DNA from: Alisma plantago-aquatica
Taxonomy: Eukaryota; Streptophyta; Magnoliopsida; Alismatales; Alismataceae
Length of the DNA: 64,000 nucleotides
Reading direction: 5' to 3'
Assembly: GCA_963693085.1 (NCBI GenBank)
Contig: OY856411.1
Location: forward strand, 1,353,570,050 to 1,353,634,049
Below, piece by piece: positions 1 to 10,822 of this stretch. The notes beneath the pieces were generated by a model, which saw only the letters and a list, made by a program, of their open reading frames with translations, did not search any database and was not told the DNA's origin. Both the position numbers and the translations under genes were made by a program. The stretch's first letter is position 1, and every line of letters begins with the position of its first letter.

Positions 1-121
1 CTTAGATTTCAGTATAATCATGTAACCTCTACCATTAATTTAAGAATTCTCATTTATATGGATTGCAATCATTTCTGATGTGATTTCATAATCTGAAATT
101 CATCACAACAAAGGAATAATC
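1..121 (-). mobile_element. Ty3-type LTR, left piece (continues at 11526)
   Basis: This AT-rich stretch has no gene. It is the sequence on the left side of the TAATC duplication made by the Angela-type element at 122, so it joins to 11526-12668 once that element is removed. The joined sequence ends on the right in a minus-strand LTR start (TGTTACAACCC read on the minus strand, at 12668). I therefore read it as part of a long Ty3-type LTR whose far end is outside the window. The assignment rests on the right-hand edge only. Confidence 0.45.
117..121. repeat. 5-bp target-site duplication TAATC, left copy
   Basis: TAATC lies immediately before the 5' LTR and again at 11521-11525 immediately after the 3' LTR. 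A perfect 5-bp duplication is what copia integrases leave, so the whole 122-11520 unit integrated as one piece. Confidence 0.9.
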
Positions 122-819
122 TGTTGGCGTATATGCACATAAAGCCATCCCAAGCGATTGCATGGAGTCAGATATTAATTAATCAATTAATGTGATTATT
201 TGGTTAATTAATGAATTCCAAAACATTCTAATTAATCCACGAGCATTTTAATTAACACAATGTTTCTGTTTACCGATGGGTTTAGGAAACCCTATTTCCC
301 TTCGTATCCTGTTTAAAGGAGGATTGACGGTCGATATCTATATAAGATAGATAGAGGCTTTCCAGTTTATGCTCACGCACGTAAACCCTAGTCGTCATCG
401 TCCTTAGGAGAGAAACGCGCCGCTAGCACACCTCCATAGAGACACAACTCCTTCCCATCGGCTTGGGAAGCATGACGTGGAGTTCCGTCTGTCCGTGTGG
501 ACGAAGTAGAGATGCAGACGCCTTGATGCCTGTGTTCGGAGGACGTCGACGGCCACCTGTACACGCTACGAGCAGCGTACATCACTGCCACAAAGGAGCG
601 CCGCCAGATCAACCTGCAACAGTGAATGGGAGAGAAGTTCCATCCGTGTAGGCCAGTAGCGTTGCACTGTCATGCAGTGGGACATCGCCGGACTTGCTCC
701 GCGATAAGGTATATACCATAAACACTCCTTCCAAATATGTTGTTGTCGACGAGATCCTATTTCGGGTTGCGTGGATTTTATTGCTTCCTCCGCACATGTT
801 TTCTCCACAAAACCCAACA
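122..819 (+). repeat. 5' LTR (type A) of the composite Angela element
   Basis: 698 bp, beginning TGTTGGCGTA and ending AACCCAACA. It aligns without gaps to 10823-11520. My hand count gives about 57 mismatches (roughly 92% identity), mostly transitions. A TATA box lies 217 bases in. The primer-binding site follows after one base. Confidence 0.93.
339..345 (+). promoter_or_regulatory. TATA box of the 5' LTR
   Basis: TATATAA in a TATCTATATAAGATAG context. It is preserved at the same offset in the 3' LTR (11040-11046), as expected of an LTR core promoter driving the genomic RNA. No transcript start can be fixed from sequence alone. Confidence 0.6.
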
Positions 820-820
820 G

Positions 821-832
821 TGGTATCAGAGC
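821..832 (+). other. Primer-binding site (initiator Met-tRNA type)
   Basis: TGGTATCAGAGC, one base after the 5' LTR. This is the usual plant copia primer site, complementary to the 3' end of initiator methionine tRNA, where minus-strand cDNA synthesis starts. It is intact here. Confidence 0.9.
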
Positions 833-1534
833 AGCGTCGATCTACAGCGTATTCGGATTCGTTTCGATATGATGGAATCACTGTATACTGTTTTTATGTT
901 GCATACGATGCGAATTAAACCTGGTAATGTGCAAATCTAAACCTAATTCCACATACGCCGCAGGCTATTTTTTTTTGATGTTTTGGACGGGGTCGACTAT
1001 GGAAAATATTGATTTTCCTAAGTGCACGGAAGTAAAATTCCGTAGACCTTTCAGGGGCTCTGCCCCTGAGACCCCACGAGGGGAAGCCTCCCCGCATAGG
1101 GGCGTTTCCCCTGTGTACCCCGCATAGTCTGTGTGGGAGTCAAAAAATTATTTAATGAGGAATGTCCCGCATTAAAAGTACTGAAATTTTAATATGTATA
1201 TACGTATATATAGATATACCTATGATAGCATACACGTCGCCTTTAAAATCTGTTTTATGTGGTGAATGCATACACAGTTATGGCCTAGTATCCCCTTTTG
1301 TGAATGTTGTGAATGAATGTGGATGTCGATCTTGTGAATATGTTTGTTTGTGAATTCTATGGATGTATAATGGTTACATGTGGATCCTTTGTATAAAGTA
1401 TTTGGCTTGCATGCTGAGCCTCATTTCTTATTTCAAAGTGTAATTAATTCCTTCCCTTTATATTTGTACACATATGATGTAATAGAGATATGATTAGTTT
1501 TAGTCTTTGTAAACTTGATGTAAGGAGGCCACTT

Positions 1535-1697
1535 GAAGATCCAACTCCAAGGAGTGTCCATGGAGAAGCAGCATGAAGATCTAATTCCAAGAAGCAACCT
1601 AAAGATCCAACTCCAAGGAGCGTCCATGGAGAAGCAACAAGAAGATCCAATTCTAAGAAGCAACTTGAAGTTCCAACCTCACGAAGCATCCATGAAG
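1535..1697 (+). repeat. 66-bp tandem repeat in the leader, preserving reading frame
   Basis: About 2.4 copies of a 66-bp unit start at 1535, 1601 and 1667. Inside each unit there is a related half-repeat 40 bp in (1575, 1641). Because 66 is divisible by 3, the frame through 1533-1784 encodes a 22-residue peptide repeat with a shared core like SMEKQ. The frame has no ATG before the first repeat; the first ATG is within it at 1560. Whether it is ever translated is unknown. Confidence 0.75.
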
Positions 1698-2451
1698 TTG
1701 TTCATTATAATGTTGATCATTACATGCTTACATGTTGATTCAAAGGTGCTGCATGAGATGCATAAGACCATAGGTGGACCGTAATCCTTTGTTGCTCCAA
1801 AGGATTACAATATTATGGCCATAACTGATGTATTTGTATTTATGATTGCATGTTTATCGTTTGTGGTTGTGGATATAGTAGTATATGATACGTACTATAA
1901 GTATGTGGTGTTTGGATATGTATATGTATTAATAAAACCCCTCAATTAATAATATTAAGTTTTAGTTGCCTTCCATAAAGCAACACATATGAAAATCTTG
2001 ATCGACTATGTGTGGGCACGCCTCCGTGTGGTACACTGTCTATCTCATGGAAGTGTGATGGTGAGTGTGTGGGTCTGCCTCCGTAGGGTGCACACTCATC
2101 GTGTTGGCTTATGGGTTGGACTTAACTAGGGAACCTTGATAGGATCAAGTACCTAGAGGCACACAGATGCATCATGGAAATGATTTGTGCATGATCATCA
2201 ATCCAAGAGTTGCATATAATGCAATTGGCAAAAGTTTCCTACCTTAGTATTTGGTCTTTGACGCCGGCATTGGTTGGGCATTGATCCAATTATTTTGGAT
2301 CTTGGCTCACTAGAAGGTTGTGCGTTGCAATCTTCCGAGTTGATAGTGAGGGCTATCAATTTGAATAAAATAGTGGGAGCATAATTAATTAAAGGCCTAA
2401 TTAATCTCGTTTATCAAATCTTTACAAGTCAAAATGTTTTGGACTAAATGC

Positions 2452-2470
2452 AATTTTTTTTCTTTTGTAG
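2452..2470 (+). promoter_or_regulatory. Possible 3' splice site before gag
   Basis: A T-rich run ends in TTTTGTAG, eight bases before the gag ATG at 2478. The same layout (pyrimidine run, AG, then AATC) occurs at 13418-13426 and, on the minus strand, near 28670-28685. The AG is a plausible acceptor that could remove upstream ATGs. No donor was identified, so this is a suggestion. Confidence 0.3.
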
Positions 2471-2477
2471 CAATCAA

Positions 2478-5400
2478 ATGGAAACCAACACTCACATTTT
2501 CTCGTTGCGATCGGTCCTTGAGAAGGAAAAACTTATCGGAACCAACTTTCAAAACTGGTTTAGGATGTTGAGAATTGTTCTCACACATGAGCGTAAGCTC
2601 TATATCCTTGAAACACCAGAGCCAGCGGAGCCCGCCGTAAATGCGCCCAAGGCTGAAAAGGATGCTTACAAGAAGCACCTTGATGATGTCGTGGATGTCA
2701 AGTGCCTGATGTTGTGCTCAATGAACTATGAGTTGCAAGAGCAGTATGAGAATATGAATGTCATGGAGATGGTAACACATCTCAAGAACATGTATCAACA
2801 TCAAGCAAGATATGAGAGATATGATGTCTCAAAGGCTTTGTTCAAAAGCAAGATGAAAGAGGGAGACTCAGTTGGCACCCATATACTCACCTTGATTGGG
2901 TACGTGGAAAGCCTATCCAAGCAGGGATTTTCCCTAGGTCAAGAGTTGGCCACAGATGTGATTCTACAATCGTTGCCTGAATCATATAATCATTTTGTCA
3001 TGAACTACAATATGAACAATTTTGACAAGCCATTGTCAGAATTGTTAGGCATGTTGAGGACAGCTGAAGCATAGATGAAGAAAGACAAGCCCAAGTCTGT
3101 GATGGTGATCAACAAGGCAAAGGGAAAGTCAAAAGACAAAATCAAGGCTAAGAAAGGTTCTAAAGTCGGGCAGAAGCCAAAGTCATCCGCGCTCAAAGCT
3201 AAAGGTGGGATCTCCAAAGAAGGTAGTTGTCACCATTGTCACCAGCCTGGACATTGGAAAAGAAACTGTCCTCTCTACCTGGTGGAACTGAGGAAGAAGA
3301 AGCAGGGGATAGAGATCTCCACTTCAGGTATATACTTTATTGAGATAAACTTAAATACTTCTTCATCATGGGTACTGGATACCGGATGTGGATCTCACAT
3401 ATGTTCTAATATGCAGGATCTGACAGGAAGTAAGCCTTTACAAAAGGGCCAAGTCAAGCTACGGGTTGCTAATGGAGCAAGAGTTGCTGCCACCGCAGTT
3501 GGAGTTATTAGTTTATCTTTGCCTATGGGCCTTGTAATAGAATTAGAGAATTGCTATTATTTACCTGCCATTAATAGAAATATTATTTCTGTATCTTGTA
3601 TGGACAAGAGTGGATTTGAATTTCACATTAAGAATGGAATTATTTCTATATCTAAAGATGAGATCTTTTATGACAATGCCCCTATGTCTTATGGTATCTA
3701 CTTGTTAGAACTTGAGACTAGCATATACAACGTAAATACTAAAAGGTTAAAACTTGATAACTCAAACAAACCATTCTTATGGCATTGTTGTCTTGGGCAC
3801 ATAAATGAGAAGCGCATATCTAGACTCCATAAGGATGGTTATCTAGACTCTTTTGATTTTGAATCATTAGAGACATGTGAGGCATGTTTATTAGGGAAGA
3901 CGACCAAGACTCCTTTCACTGGACATAGTGAGAGAGCTAGTGATCTCCTAGGGCTCATACATATTGATGTATGTGGACCTTTTAGATCAAATGCTAGAGG
4001 AGGCTATCAATACTTCATTACCTTCACTAATGACCTCAGTAGGTATGGCTATGTATATCTTATGAAACAAAAGTCAGAAACTCTTGAAATGTTCAAGACT
4101 TTCATGAATGAAGTAGAGAAGGAACTTGGTAAGAGTATTAAAGCACTCTGTTCAGATCGAGGTGGCGAATACTTAAGCCAAGAGTTTGAGGACCTTCTGA
4201 GAGACCGTGGTATTGTATCACAATGGACTCCACCTGGTACACCACATAATAATGGTGTGTCAAAAAGAAGGAATCATACATTATTAGTCATGGTACGATC
4301 AATGATGAGTTTAGCTGAACTTCCAAGATCATTCTGGGGATATGCTCTTGAAACTGCAGCATTTACACTTAACCGTGTACCCTCCAAATCGGTTCAAAAG
4401 ACACCATATGAGATATGGAATGGGAATCGTACCAATTTGTCTATGTTAAAGATTTAGGGATGTGAAGCTTATGTTAGGAAACAATTTCCTAAAAAGCTTG
4501 GACCCAAATTGGAAAAATGCTGTTTTGTTGGATACCCCAAGGAAACTCGGGGATACTACTTCTACACACCAACTGACAACAAAGTGTTTGTTGCTAGGAC
4601 TGTTGTATTTCTTAAAAAGGAATTTATTTCCAAAGGAATTAGTGGGAGGAATGTAGAGCTTGAAGAAGTTCGAGACCAACAAGAAAGCAGAGAACCTGAG
4701 GAGGTACATAAGGAACATGAAGACTCACAAGTTGTTGTGGAATTTCAAGTTCCAAATGTAACACATGAACCTCGTAGGTCTAGTAGGACACGACTTGAGC
4801 CTGAGAGATTTGGATTTCTCGTGACTCAAGACAATGACGAATTGGGCATAGCAGATGAGCCAACTTCCTATCTAGAAGCTACTAAGGGACCAGAATCTGA
4901 GAAATGGCTCGAAGCCATGAGATCTGAGATGGAATCCATGTACACCAACAAGGTATGGACCTTGGTGGATCCACCCGAAGGGGTAAGACCCATAGGGTGC
5001 AAGTGGGTCTTTAAGAAGAAGACTGACATTGATGGAATTGTTGAAACCTATAAAGGTAGATTGGTTGCGAAAGGATTCCATCAAATTCAAGCTGTTGATT
5101 ATGACGAGACCTTCTCACCAGTTGCCATGGTTAAATCCATCAGGATCATGCTTGCCATTGCAGCTTATCATGACTATGAGATTTGGCAGATGGATGTTAA
5201 AACAACATTCCTTAATGGGAATTTACTCGAGGATGTGTACATGACACAACCTGAGGGTTTTATCGATCCAAAGGAAGCCAATAATGTCTGTAAGCTACAA
5301 AGGTCAATCTATGGATTGAAGCAAGCATCTCGGAGCTGGAATCTACATTTTGATGAAGTAGTCAAAAAGTTTGTCTTTAGTTAAAATGAAGATGAACCTT

Positions 5401-6437
5401 GTGTTTACAAAAGGGTTAGTGGGAGCACAGTCATATTTCTCATATTGTATGTGGATGACATACTATTGATGGGAAATGACATCCCTACTCTTCAGACAGT
5501 AAAAGGTTGGCTAGGGAAGACTTTCTCTATGAAGGATTTAGGCGAAGCATCCTATATACTAGGGATCAAGATCTATAGAGATAGATCTAGAAGGCTTCTA
5601 GGCCTAAGCCAGAGCACATACATTGACAAGTTGCTAAAGAGGTTTAGCATGGAGGGTTCTAAGAGAGGTAACTTGCCCATGTCCCATGGGGTTACAATCT
5701 CTAAAGCCCACTATCCTAGTTCATGTGATGAACGAGCACGCATGAGTAAGATTTCATATGCATCAGCAATTGGATCTATCATGTACGCGATGTTATGTAC
5801 TCATCCTGATGTGTCATATGCTTTGAGCATGACGAGCCGGTATCAGTCAGATCCAAGTGAATGTCACTGGACAGCCGTAAAGAACATCCTAAAGTACTTG
5901 AGAAGGACTAAGGATCAATTCTTGGTATACGGCGGTGAGGAAGAGCTCGTGGTAAAGGGTTACACCGATGCTAGCTTCCAAACTGACAAAGATGACTACA
6001 AATTGCAATCTGGATTTGTGTTTTGCCTGAACAACAAGGCTGTGAGCTGGAAGAGTTCCAAGCAAGAGACGGTTGCAGATTCTACAACATAGGCCGAATA
6101 TATTGCCACATCTAATGCTGCGAAGGAAGCTGTGTGGATCAAGAAGTTCATTTCTGAACTTGGAGTGGTTCCAAGCACTGGTGATGCAATTGAGCTATTT
6201 TGCGACAACAATGGAGAAATTGCACAGGCTAAAGAACCAAGATCGCACCAACATTCCAAACATATTCTACGGCGCTTCCATCTCATACGAGAGATCGTAC
6301 AATGAGGAGATGTGAAGATTTGTAGAGTACCTACAGAAAGCAATGTGGCTGACCCACTCACAAAAGCACTTTCACAGCAGAAACATGACAGACATGTTCG
6401 ATCACTTGGATTGAGATTCATGAGTGATTGGGTATAA
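2478..6437 (+). pseudogene. Angela-type gag-pol polyprotein, five internal stops
   Basis: A Ty1/copia polyprotein of 1,319 codons plus stop, all in one frame with no frameshift, close to the usual length for BARE/Angela. Domains in order: gag 2478-3071; CCHC zinc knuckle 3228-3269; protease with DTG at 3378; integrase HHCC finger 3783-3887; integrase core with Asp at 3966 and 4155; RT with YVDD at 5448-5459; RNase H with its first Asp at 5967. The ATG at 2478 is preferred to the in-frame one at 2448 because the minus-strand copy also starts with Met-Glu-Thr there. It is broken by TAG 3072, TAG 4455, TAA 5382, TAG 6090 and TGA 6303. The third integrase catalytic residue is Lys (AAA 4263-4265) where the family has Glu. 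It would have made virus-like particles, cDNA and integrase, but cannot do so as it stands. Confidence 0.92.
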
Positions 6438-6452
6438 GTGCAAGTGGGAATC
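6438..6452 (+). other. First polypurine tract (PPT1)
   Basis: The purine-rich GCAAGTGGGAA follows the polyprotein stop directly and abuts TGTTGG at 6453, the start of an LTR unlike this element's own LTR. It would prime plus-strand DNA in the element that donated pol. Confidence 0.7.
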
Positions 6453-6901
6453 TGTTGGTATGTATGCCCATAGAGATGATCATTCGATGATTGTAATGGG
6501 ATACTATGTAAACAATTTGTAATACTACATTGATCATATCAATAAAGGCAAGTTTCCAATCTATATATTTGTGTTTAATATTGTGAGATGGCCATAAAAC
6601 TTATAGATGTCTATAGAATAATATACTGAATGACATATGTCTTCAGGTTGATGAACTAAATAGTGAGATCATATGTATGCTAAGAGTATGTATTCTTATT
6701 TTGTCCCTAATTGGTTGTTATTGTGGAAATATCCATAGACATCAATAACACATAAGATTAGAATGTATGTTGGTTGATGGAAGAATCTCATTATCCATGA
6801 TATGGAGATATCAAACCAAATACATAGATACTTGTTAGAGAACAGTGTATCAGATAGACCCACCTTGAGAGTGACACATGGATACCATGATTGGTAGTTA
6901 G
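6453..6901 (+). mobile_element. Foreign Angela-type LTR (type B), first piece
   Basis: It starts TGTTGGTATGTATGCCC and matches, in reverse complement, the outer ends of the LTRs of the minus-strand element (24946 downward and 32465 downward). An example is the segment around 6860-6885, which matches 24560-24590. It is interrupted at 6901 by a solo LTR and resumes at 10129. Confidence 0.8.
6897..6901. repeat. Target-site duplication GTTAG, left copy
   Basis: GTTAG precedes the TG start at 6902 and recurs at 10129-10133 directly after the CA end at 10128. Joining across one copy restores alignment to the type B LTR on the minus strand. Confidence 0.88.
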
Positions 6902-7539
6902 TGTGACGTCCCCGGATTTTCTAAAACTTAATCTGATGTGTGACGTCCAAATTGAAACCCTCACCTCAGCGAGAATCCCAATTTAAACATCCCACACTAG
7001 GCTAAGAAGAAGAAACTCAAGGGAGTCAGAAGGAACATACATCAGTAGCACATGTACATGAACAATAATAAAACCACAAAACATGTTCACCATTCAACAT
7101 ATAATTACAACATGAATTGTTACAACATTTGATATTACATATTGAACAACAAACTACTAAAAATATACATGTACTACATCTAAACAACAGGATCTTAAGA
7201 CAACAGGTCCACCTGAACATCAGCTCGCCATACAACTCTCAACTATCCTGGATCTTCAAGAGCATAACCACAACCTAAACAAAAGATTACATGCAGTACA
7301 CGTCAGCACAATATTTCATGAATATTGTACTGAGTACGCCTACGTGTCTTTTTATATACCTCTCATCGTATCTTGGCAATAAGATAAAACTAATATACTT
7401 GGCAGTAACAGAAGAATATAAGAAAAGCATATACTTGCACAAGGATATTCATTAACAAAAGAGAACACATATTTTAAGCATATTTCCATCATATATCTCG
7501 TACATCTGCCCCCAAGGGCTTTGATGTTTTTAGGCCTTA

Positions 7540-7680
7540 TGATCTACTACCAAAGAGTTTGAGATCATATTACGTGTGATCTACTACCAAAGAGTTTGAG
7601 ATCTAACACATGTGATCTACTACCAAAGAGTTTGAGATCACTTCAATGCACTGTACTACCAAAGAGTTTAGTGCTATCAT
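7540..7680. repeat. Four tandem 36-37-bp units, each a small dyad
   Basis: Units start at 7540, 7577, 7613 and about 7652, sharing TACTACCAAAGAGTTT. The first three are flanked by GATCT at one end and AGATC at the other, so each could fold into a short stem-loop. The fourth has drifted. They lie within the solo LTR. Confidence 0.85.
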
Positions 7681-8639
7681 ATGATGGACCAGATATCATA
7701 TATTTGATGTGTTCATAGCCATAAGTATGAAGAATCAAGCAACATAGCATACAAGAACAATCATTTCATCCAATAACATATGCCAAGTATTTTACTACAC
7801 ATATAACACAAGCATATTGTATAATAAGCCAAGTAAGAGGTAATGGCGTACCTTGATCAAGAACAAACCTAATCATTAGATATCCCTCATGTCAACTATA
7901 TCTTTGGTTAAACCTGATTAAGACAAGATCACATACTATCATCAGGTTCTCATCATCTTGCATATCATCTTAACCCTAGTTATGTCCATATTAGGGTTTC
8001 TCTTATCTCATTATGGTATTATCATGATTACTTGCATTCTTGTCTTAGAATTATCATACTGATGTCATATTCCAGATTATAGTTCATTAACTGGATATAA
8101 TCCTGTGTCACATTATCATGTGAACATATTTAACATTATGTCACTTTTATTAACCATCTTAAGATTACATCACTTTTATTAAGGGTGCTCTTCATATAAC
8201 ATGAGTTATGTTCATCATGATGATCTCATACTTAAAACTGAGGTTCCATATACTGATATGAGATTACTCTGTACATTTCATCATTTATTGATCATTAATG
8301 TGTTTAATACATTTTATTTAGGATTATTAGCCCTAATTAGACATATTAAGCAAATTACATGATTTCGTACATTATCATGACCATAACTGACATCATATGT
8401 ATTCTAAACATTATTATATACTTACTGACATTTTTCCATAATTTTAGGTCTTCGTTTATTATTTATTATACATGAAAAGACCATTATACATCTTGCAAGA
8501 TATCACTAAGATTTAAGCATCAAAAGATGGTTATTATCATTCCATGTTGTTCTGCTCATTTTTCTGAGAAAAACAGTATATTATATGTATTTTTCTGATA
8601 AGTGTGCTAATTACTGTGATTTATTAAAGAACTATGTAA

Positions 8640-9710
8640 ATTCTGGGATTTTACCTCAAGCAGCCAATCTGGGCCTGCCACGTGGCCACTAGGGCTGCGG
8701 CTCTTTCACTTGGTTGGACTGGCGGTTCACATTTGGTCTGGGTTTGGTTCAAAGCAAAAGACCCGGTCCGCTCTTCCCCCTTTCTCTCTTCCTCTCGCGT
8801 CCGAGTCCCAAGCGGGACTCCGCTTCAGCGACGCAGCCGCCGCTACCTCGAGTTCCTTGTGTCCGTCAGTTCTCCAGCGCATGAGACCCACCACCGTCGT
8901 CACCCAGCCTAGCTCCAGGTTCTGCGTCTACTCCTCCTTGGCATGCAATCGGAGGCTAGACCTTCTCCTATGGTTCTCACATGATCTTGGCCGCTTCCTG
9001 GCTGCTGGAGGTTTCTCCTCTGCGTCTAAGGCTTAGGGTCGCCGCCGTGAGCTTTGCTGGTTCCGATTCAGCGGCTTTGAGAGTTGCGACTCCTCCTCTG
9101 CAGCTTCGAGCTCCGTTCCTATGAGTCTCTCTGATCTTCCGATCTCGGCTCCTGTGTGCATCAGCCTTCCGTTGGACCGTCTGCCTTTTGTTGGCTGTTG
9201 GGCGGTTCAGCTCGCCATATCACGACTTCCCTTCCGATCGCCGTCGCCAGGGTTCTGTTCCGACGTGCGATGGTGCACCTTTCCTCCTCCTCACCCTATT
9301 TCGTTTCTCACAGTGCCGCCGGGCTTGAGCGCATCCTTGGGATGCCGGTTGTGTGAGCACATTTGCTGGATCATAACGCAGACCTGATCTCGACTATGGC
9401 CTCCTCTCCTTTCTTCCTTGAAGTTCACCGCTAGATCTGACCACCATCTCCTCTTGGTGGTGGCAAGCCTGTGGATGTGCAGGGCTCACACTCAATGCGC
9501 ACTAACAAGCAGAAACTGGAGGGGGGGGGGTCAAAACTCTCGGCTTGAGATGGCGTGGGTATCCACGATTCTACTCTTCCCTCTCATCCCACGTCGTCCA
9601 TGCCACCATGTCGTGCACGGCCCTCACCCAACCATCATGGAAACTGCCATAAGCAAGATGAGTCCGGAGTCGTCAGATCTACTACATCTAAGGGATACCA
9701 ATGCTTGATT
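8640..9710. other. GC-rich block inside the solo LTR
   Basis: Composition shifts sharply from the AT-rich surroundings, with CG-rich runs and an 11-base G run near 9520-9533. Comparable blocks occur in other long LTRs here (12100-12300, 58000-59350). I infer LTR regulatory or transcribed sequence, not a gene. No conserved protein is visible in any frame. Confidence 0.4.
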
Positions 9711-10128
9711 CATGGCCTCTTCCTGGTCCAACTGTGGCCATATATCCATGTGGACGTGACAATGAGTTATATTAAGACTTAGGTAAATGATCAAATACCT
9801 TGGTCCAAACTATTGAAATACATCAATAATTTAATCGATTCCAAACCTAAATTACTTTTTCTAGGAACCTCCAAATGCCACCAGATTTTAACCATAGATC
9901 CCCTACCTCTCGAGCTACCTTCTATCCAAATTTGGTGACAAAACTCATCTGTTGGACCACTCAATTAAATTCCTCAAGAAGGAATAAAAAGAGAGATCTT
10001 AAACATTATATAAGTCTCGATCAACATTCCAACTTTACTGGAATACTTGGAACTCTCATTATAACTCAAGATATGGATTCTAATATGTTATTGGAGATTT
10101 ATGTATTTCAAAAATCCACTCCATCACA

Positions 10129-10785
10129 GTTAGAGTCACATCTCATAATGATGGTGGTGATTGTGGTTTTAGACCTGAAGTCACTACACTTATCACATGT
10201 CGTTCGGTGTACTTTGACATCATCCATCGTGGTCCTAAATAAGGATTGCCATAAAGATAGTGCTTGGGTGCACTGTGACACATGGGGATGACTATGAGTG
10301 ATGTAGATGGAATTTTTCCTTCCTACGGGAGTTTGATATTTCGGCCACTTGATAAGCGAGACTGAGAAATGTATGGCCATGCTGATGTGAGTCAATATGT
10401 GATATTAAGATTACATATATCTAAGACAGTCTGCTCTAGTTCAAGGAACATGGATTGAACGTTGAAAAGAATAAAAATTCCATGACTCGAGGTAATTCCG
10501 GATATCAGCAAAAAAAGAACTATACAATTACTGTAACACCAGTCATGAATGATAGGTCAAGTTGTTCTCCAACTTCTCCAATTACTTGGGTGGCAATGAA
10601 GTCTTACTAGATACCAATCATTGCTTTTGAAATCATAATATGATTATGGATATCACTGTCAACGTAATTTGGAGCCTACCGGGTCACACATAGGATGTGT
10701 TGGAATAGGAGTATAATTGTGGATTTGATTGGAATTGCTCTGAATCACATTGATTACTAAAATGTTTATGTAATGGATTAGAATA
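10129..10785 (+). mobile_element. Foreign Angela-type LTR (type B), second piece
   Basis: It continues the type B LTR after the nested solo LTR. It matches the reverse complement of about 23900-24540, with shared landmarks such as the GTGACACATGGGG and CAAGGAACATGGATTGAA segments. Similarity fades near 10780, roughly 1.1 kb into the ~2-kb type B LTR, just before a second polypurine tract. Confidence 0.78.
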
Positions 10786-10789
10786 ATAT

Positions 10790-10822
10790 TGGAGTGACTA
10801 GCTCTAAGTGCAAGTGGGAGTT
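10790..10822 (+). other. Second polypurine tract (PPT2) with end-of-pol remnant
   Basis: AAGTGCAAGTGGGAGTT abuts the 3' LTR at 10823. The ~30 bases before it (GAGTGACTAGCTCTAAG) resemble the end of pol preceding PPT1 (6422-6440). It is thus a second copy of the pol-to-LTR junction in one element. Confidence 0.75.

Larger units (their letters stand above)
833..2477 (+). other. Long untranslated leader of the composite Angela element
   Basis: About 1.6 kb between the primer site and gag, typical of Angela/BARE elements. It contains several upstream ATGs and short frames but no recognisable domain. The part from about 1740 onward is related to 12674-13430 (plus) and to roughly 28672-29400 (minus), with shared blocks such as a GATCGACTA...GTGTGGGC segment. 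This shows one leader type shared by three copies. It ends in a pyrimidine-rich tract and AG just before gag. Confidence 0.7.
6902..10128. mobile_element. 3.2-kb solo LTR nested in the type B LTR piece
   Basis: 3,227 bp with TG...CA ends (TGTGACGTCC ... CCATCACA) and a perfect GTTAG duplication. It has no gag or pol, no internal LTR pair and no primer site, so a solo LTR left by recombination is the simplest reading. Its size fits Ty3 chromovirus LTRs. Composition is uneven: AT-rich to about 8640, GC-rich 8640-9700, AT-rich again. Orientation is uncertain. Short frames at 8682-9036 and 9121-9708 follow the GC-rich part and match no family I know. Confidence 0.72.

Noticed and set aside
8682..9036. 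76- and 108-codon frames in GC-rich DNA as a host gene
   Set aside because: They overlap in different frames, match no family, and lie wholly inside a solo LTR bounded by GTTAG.
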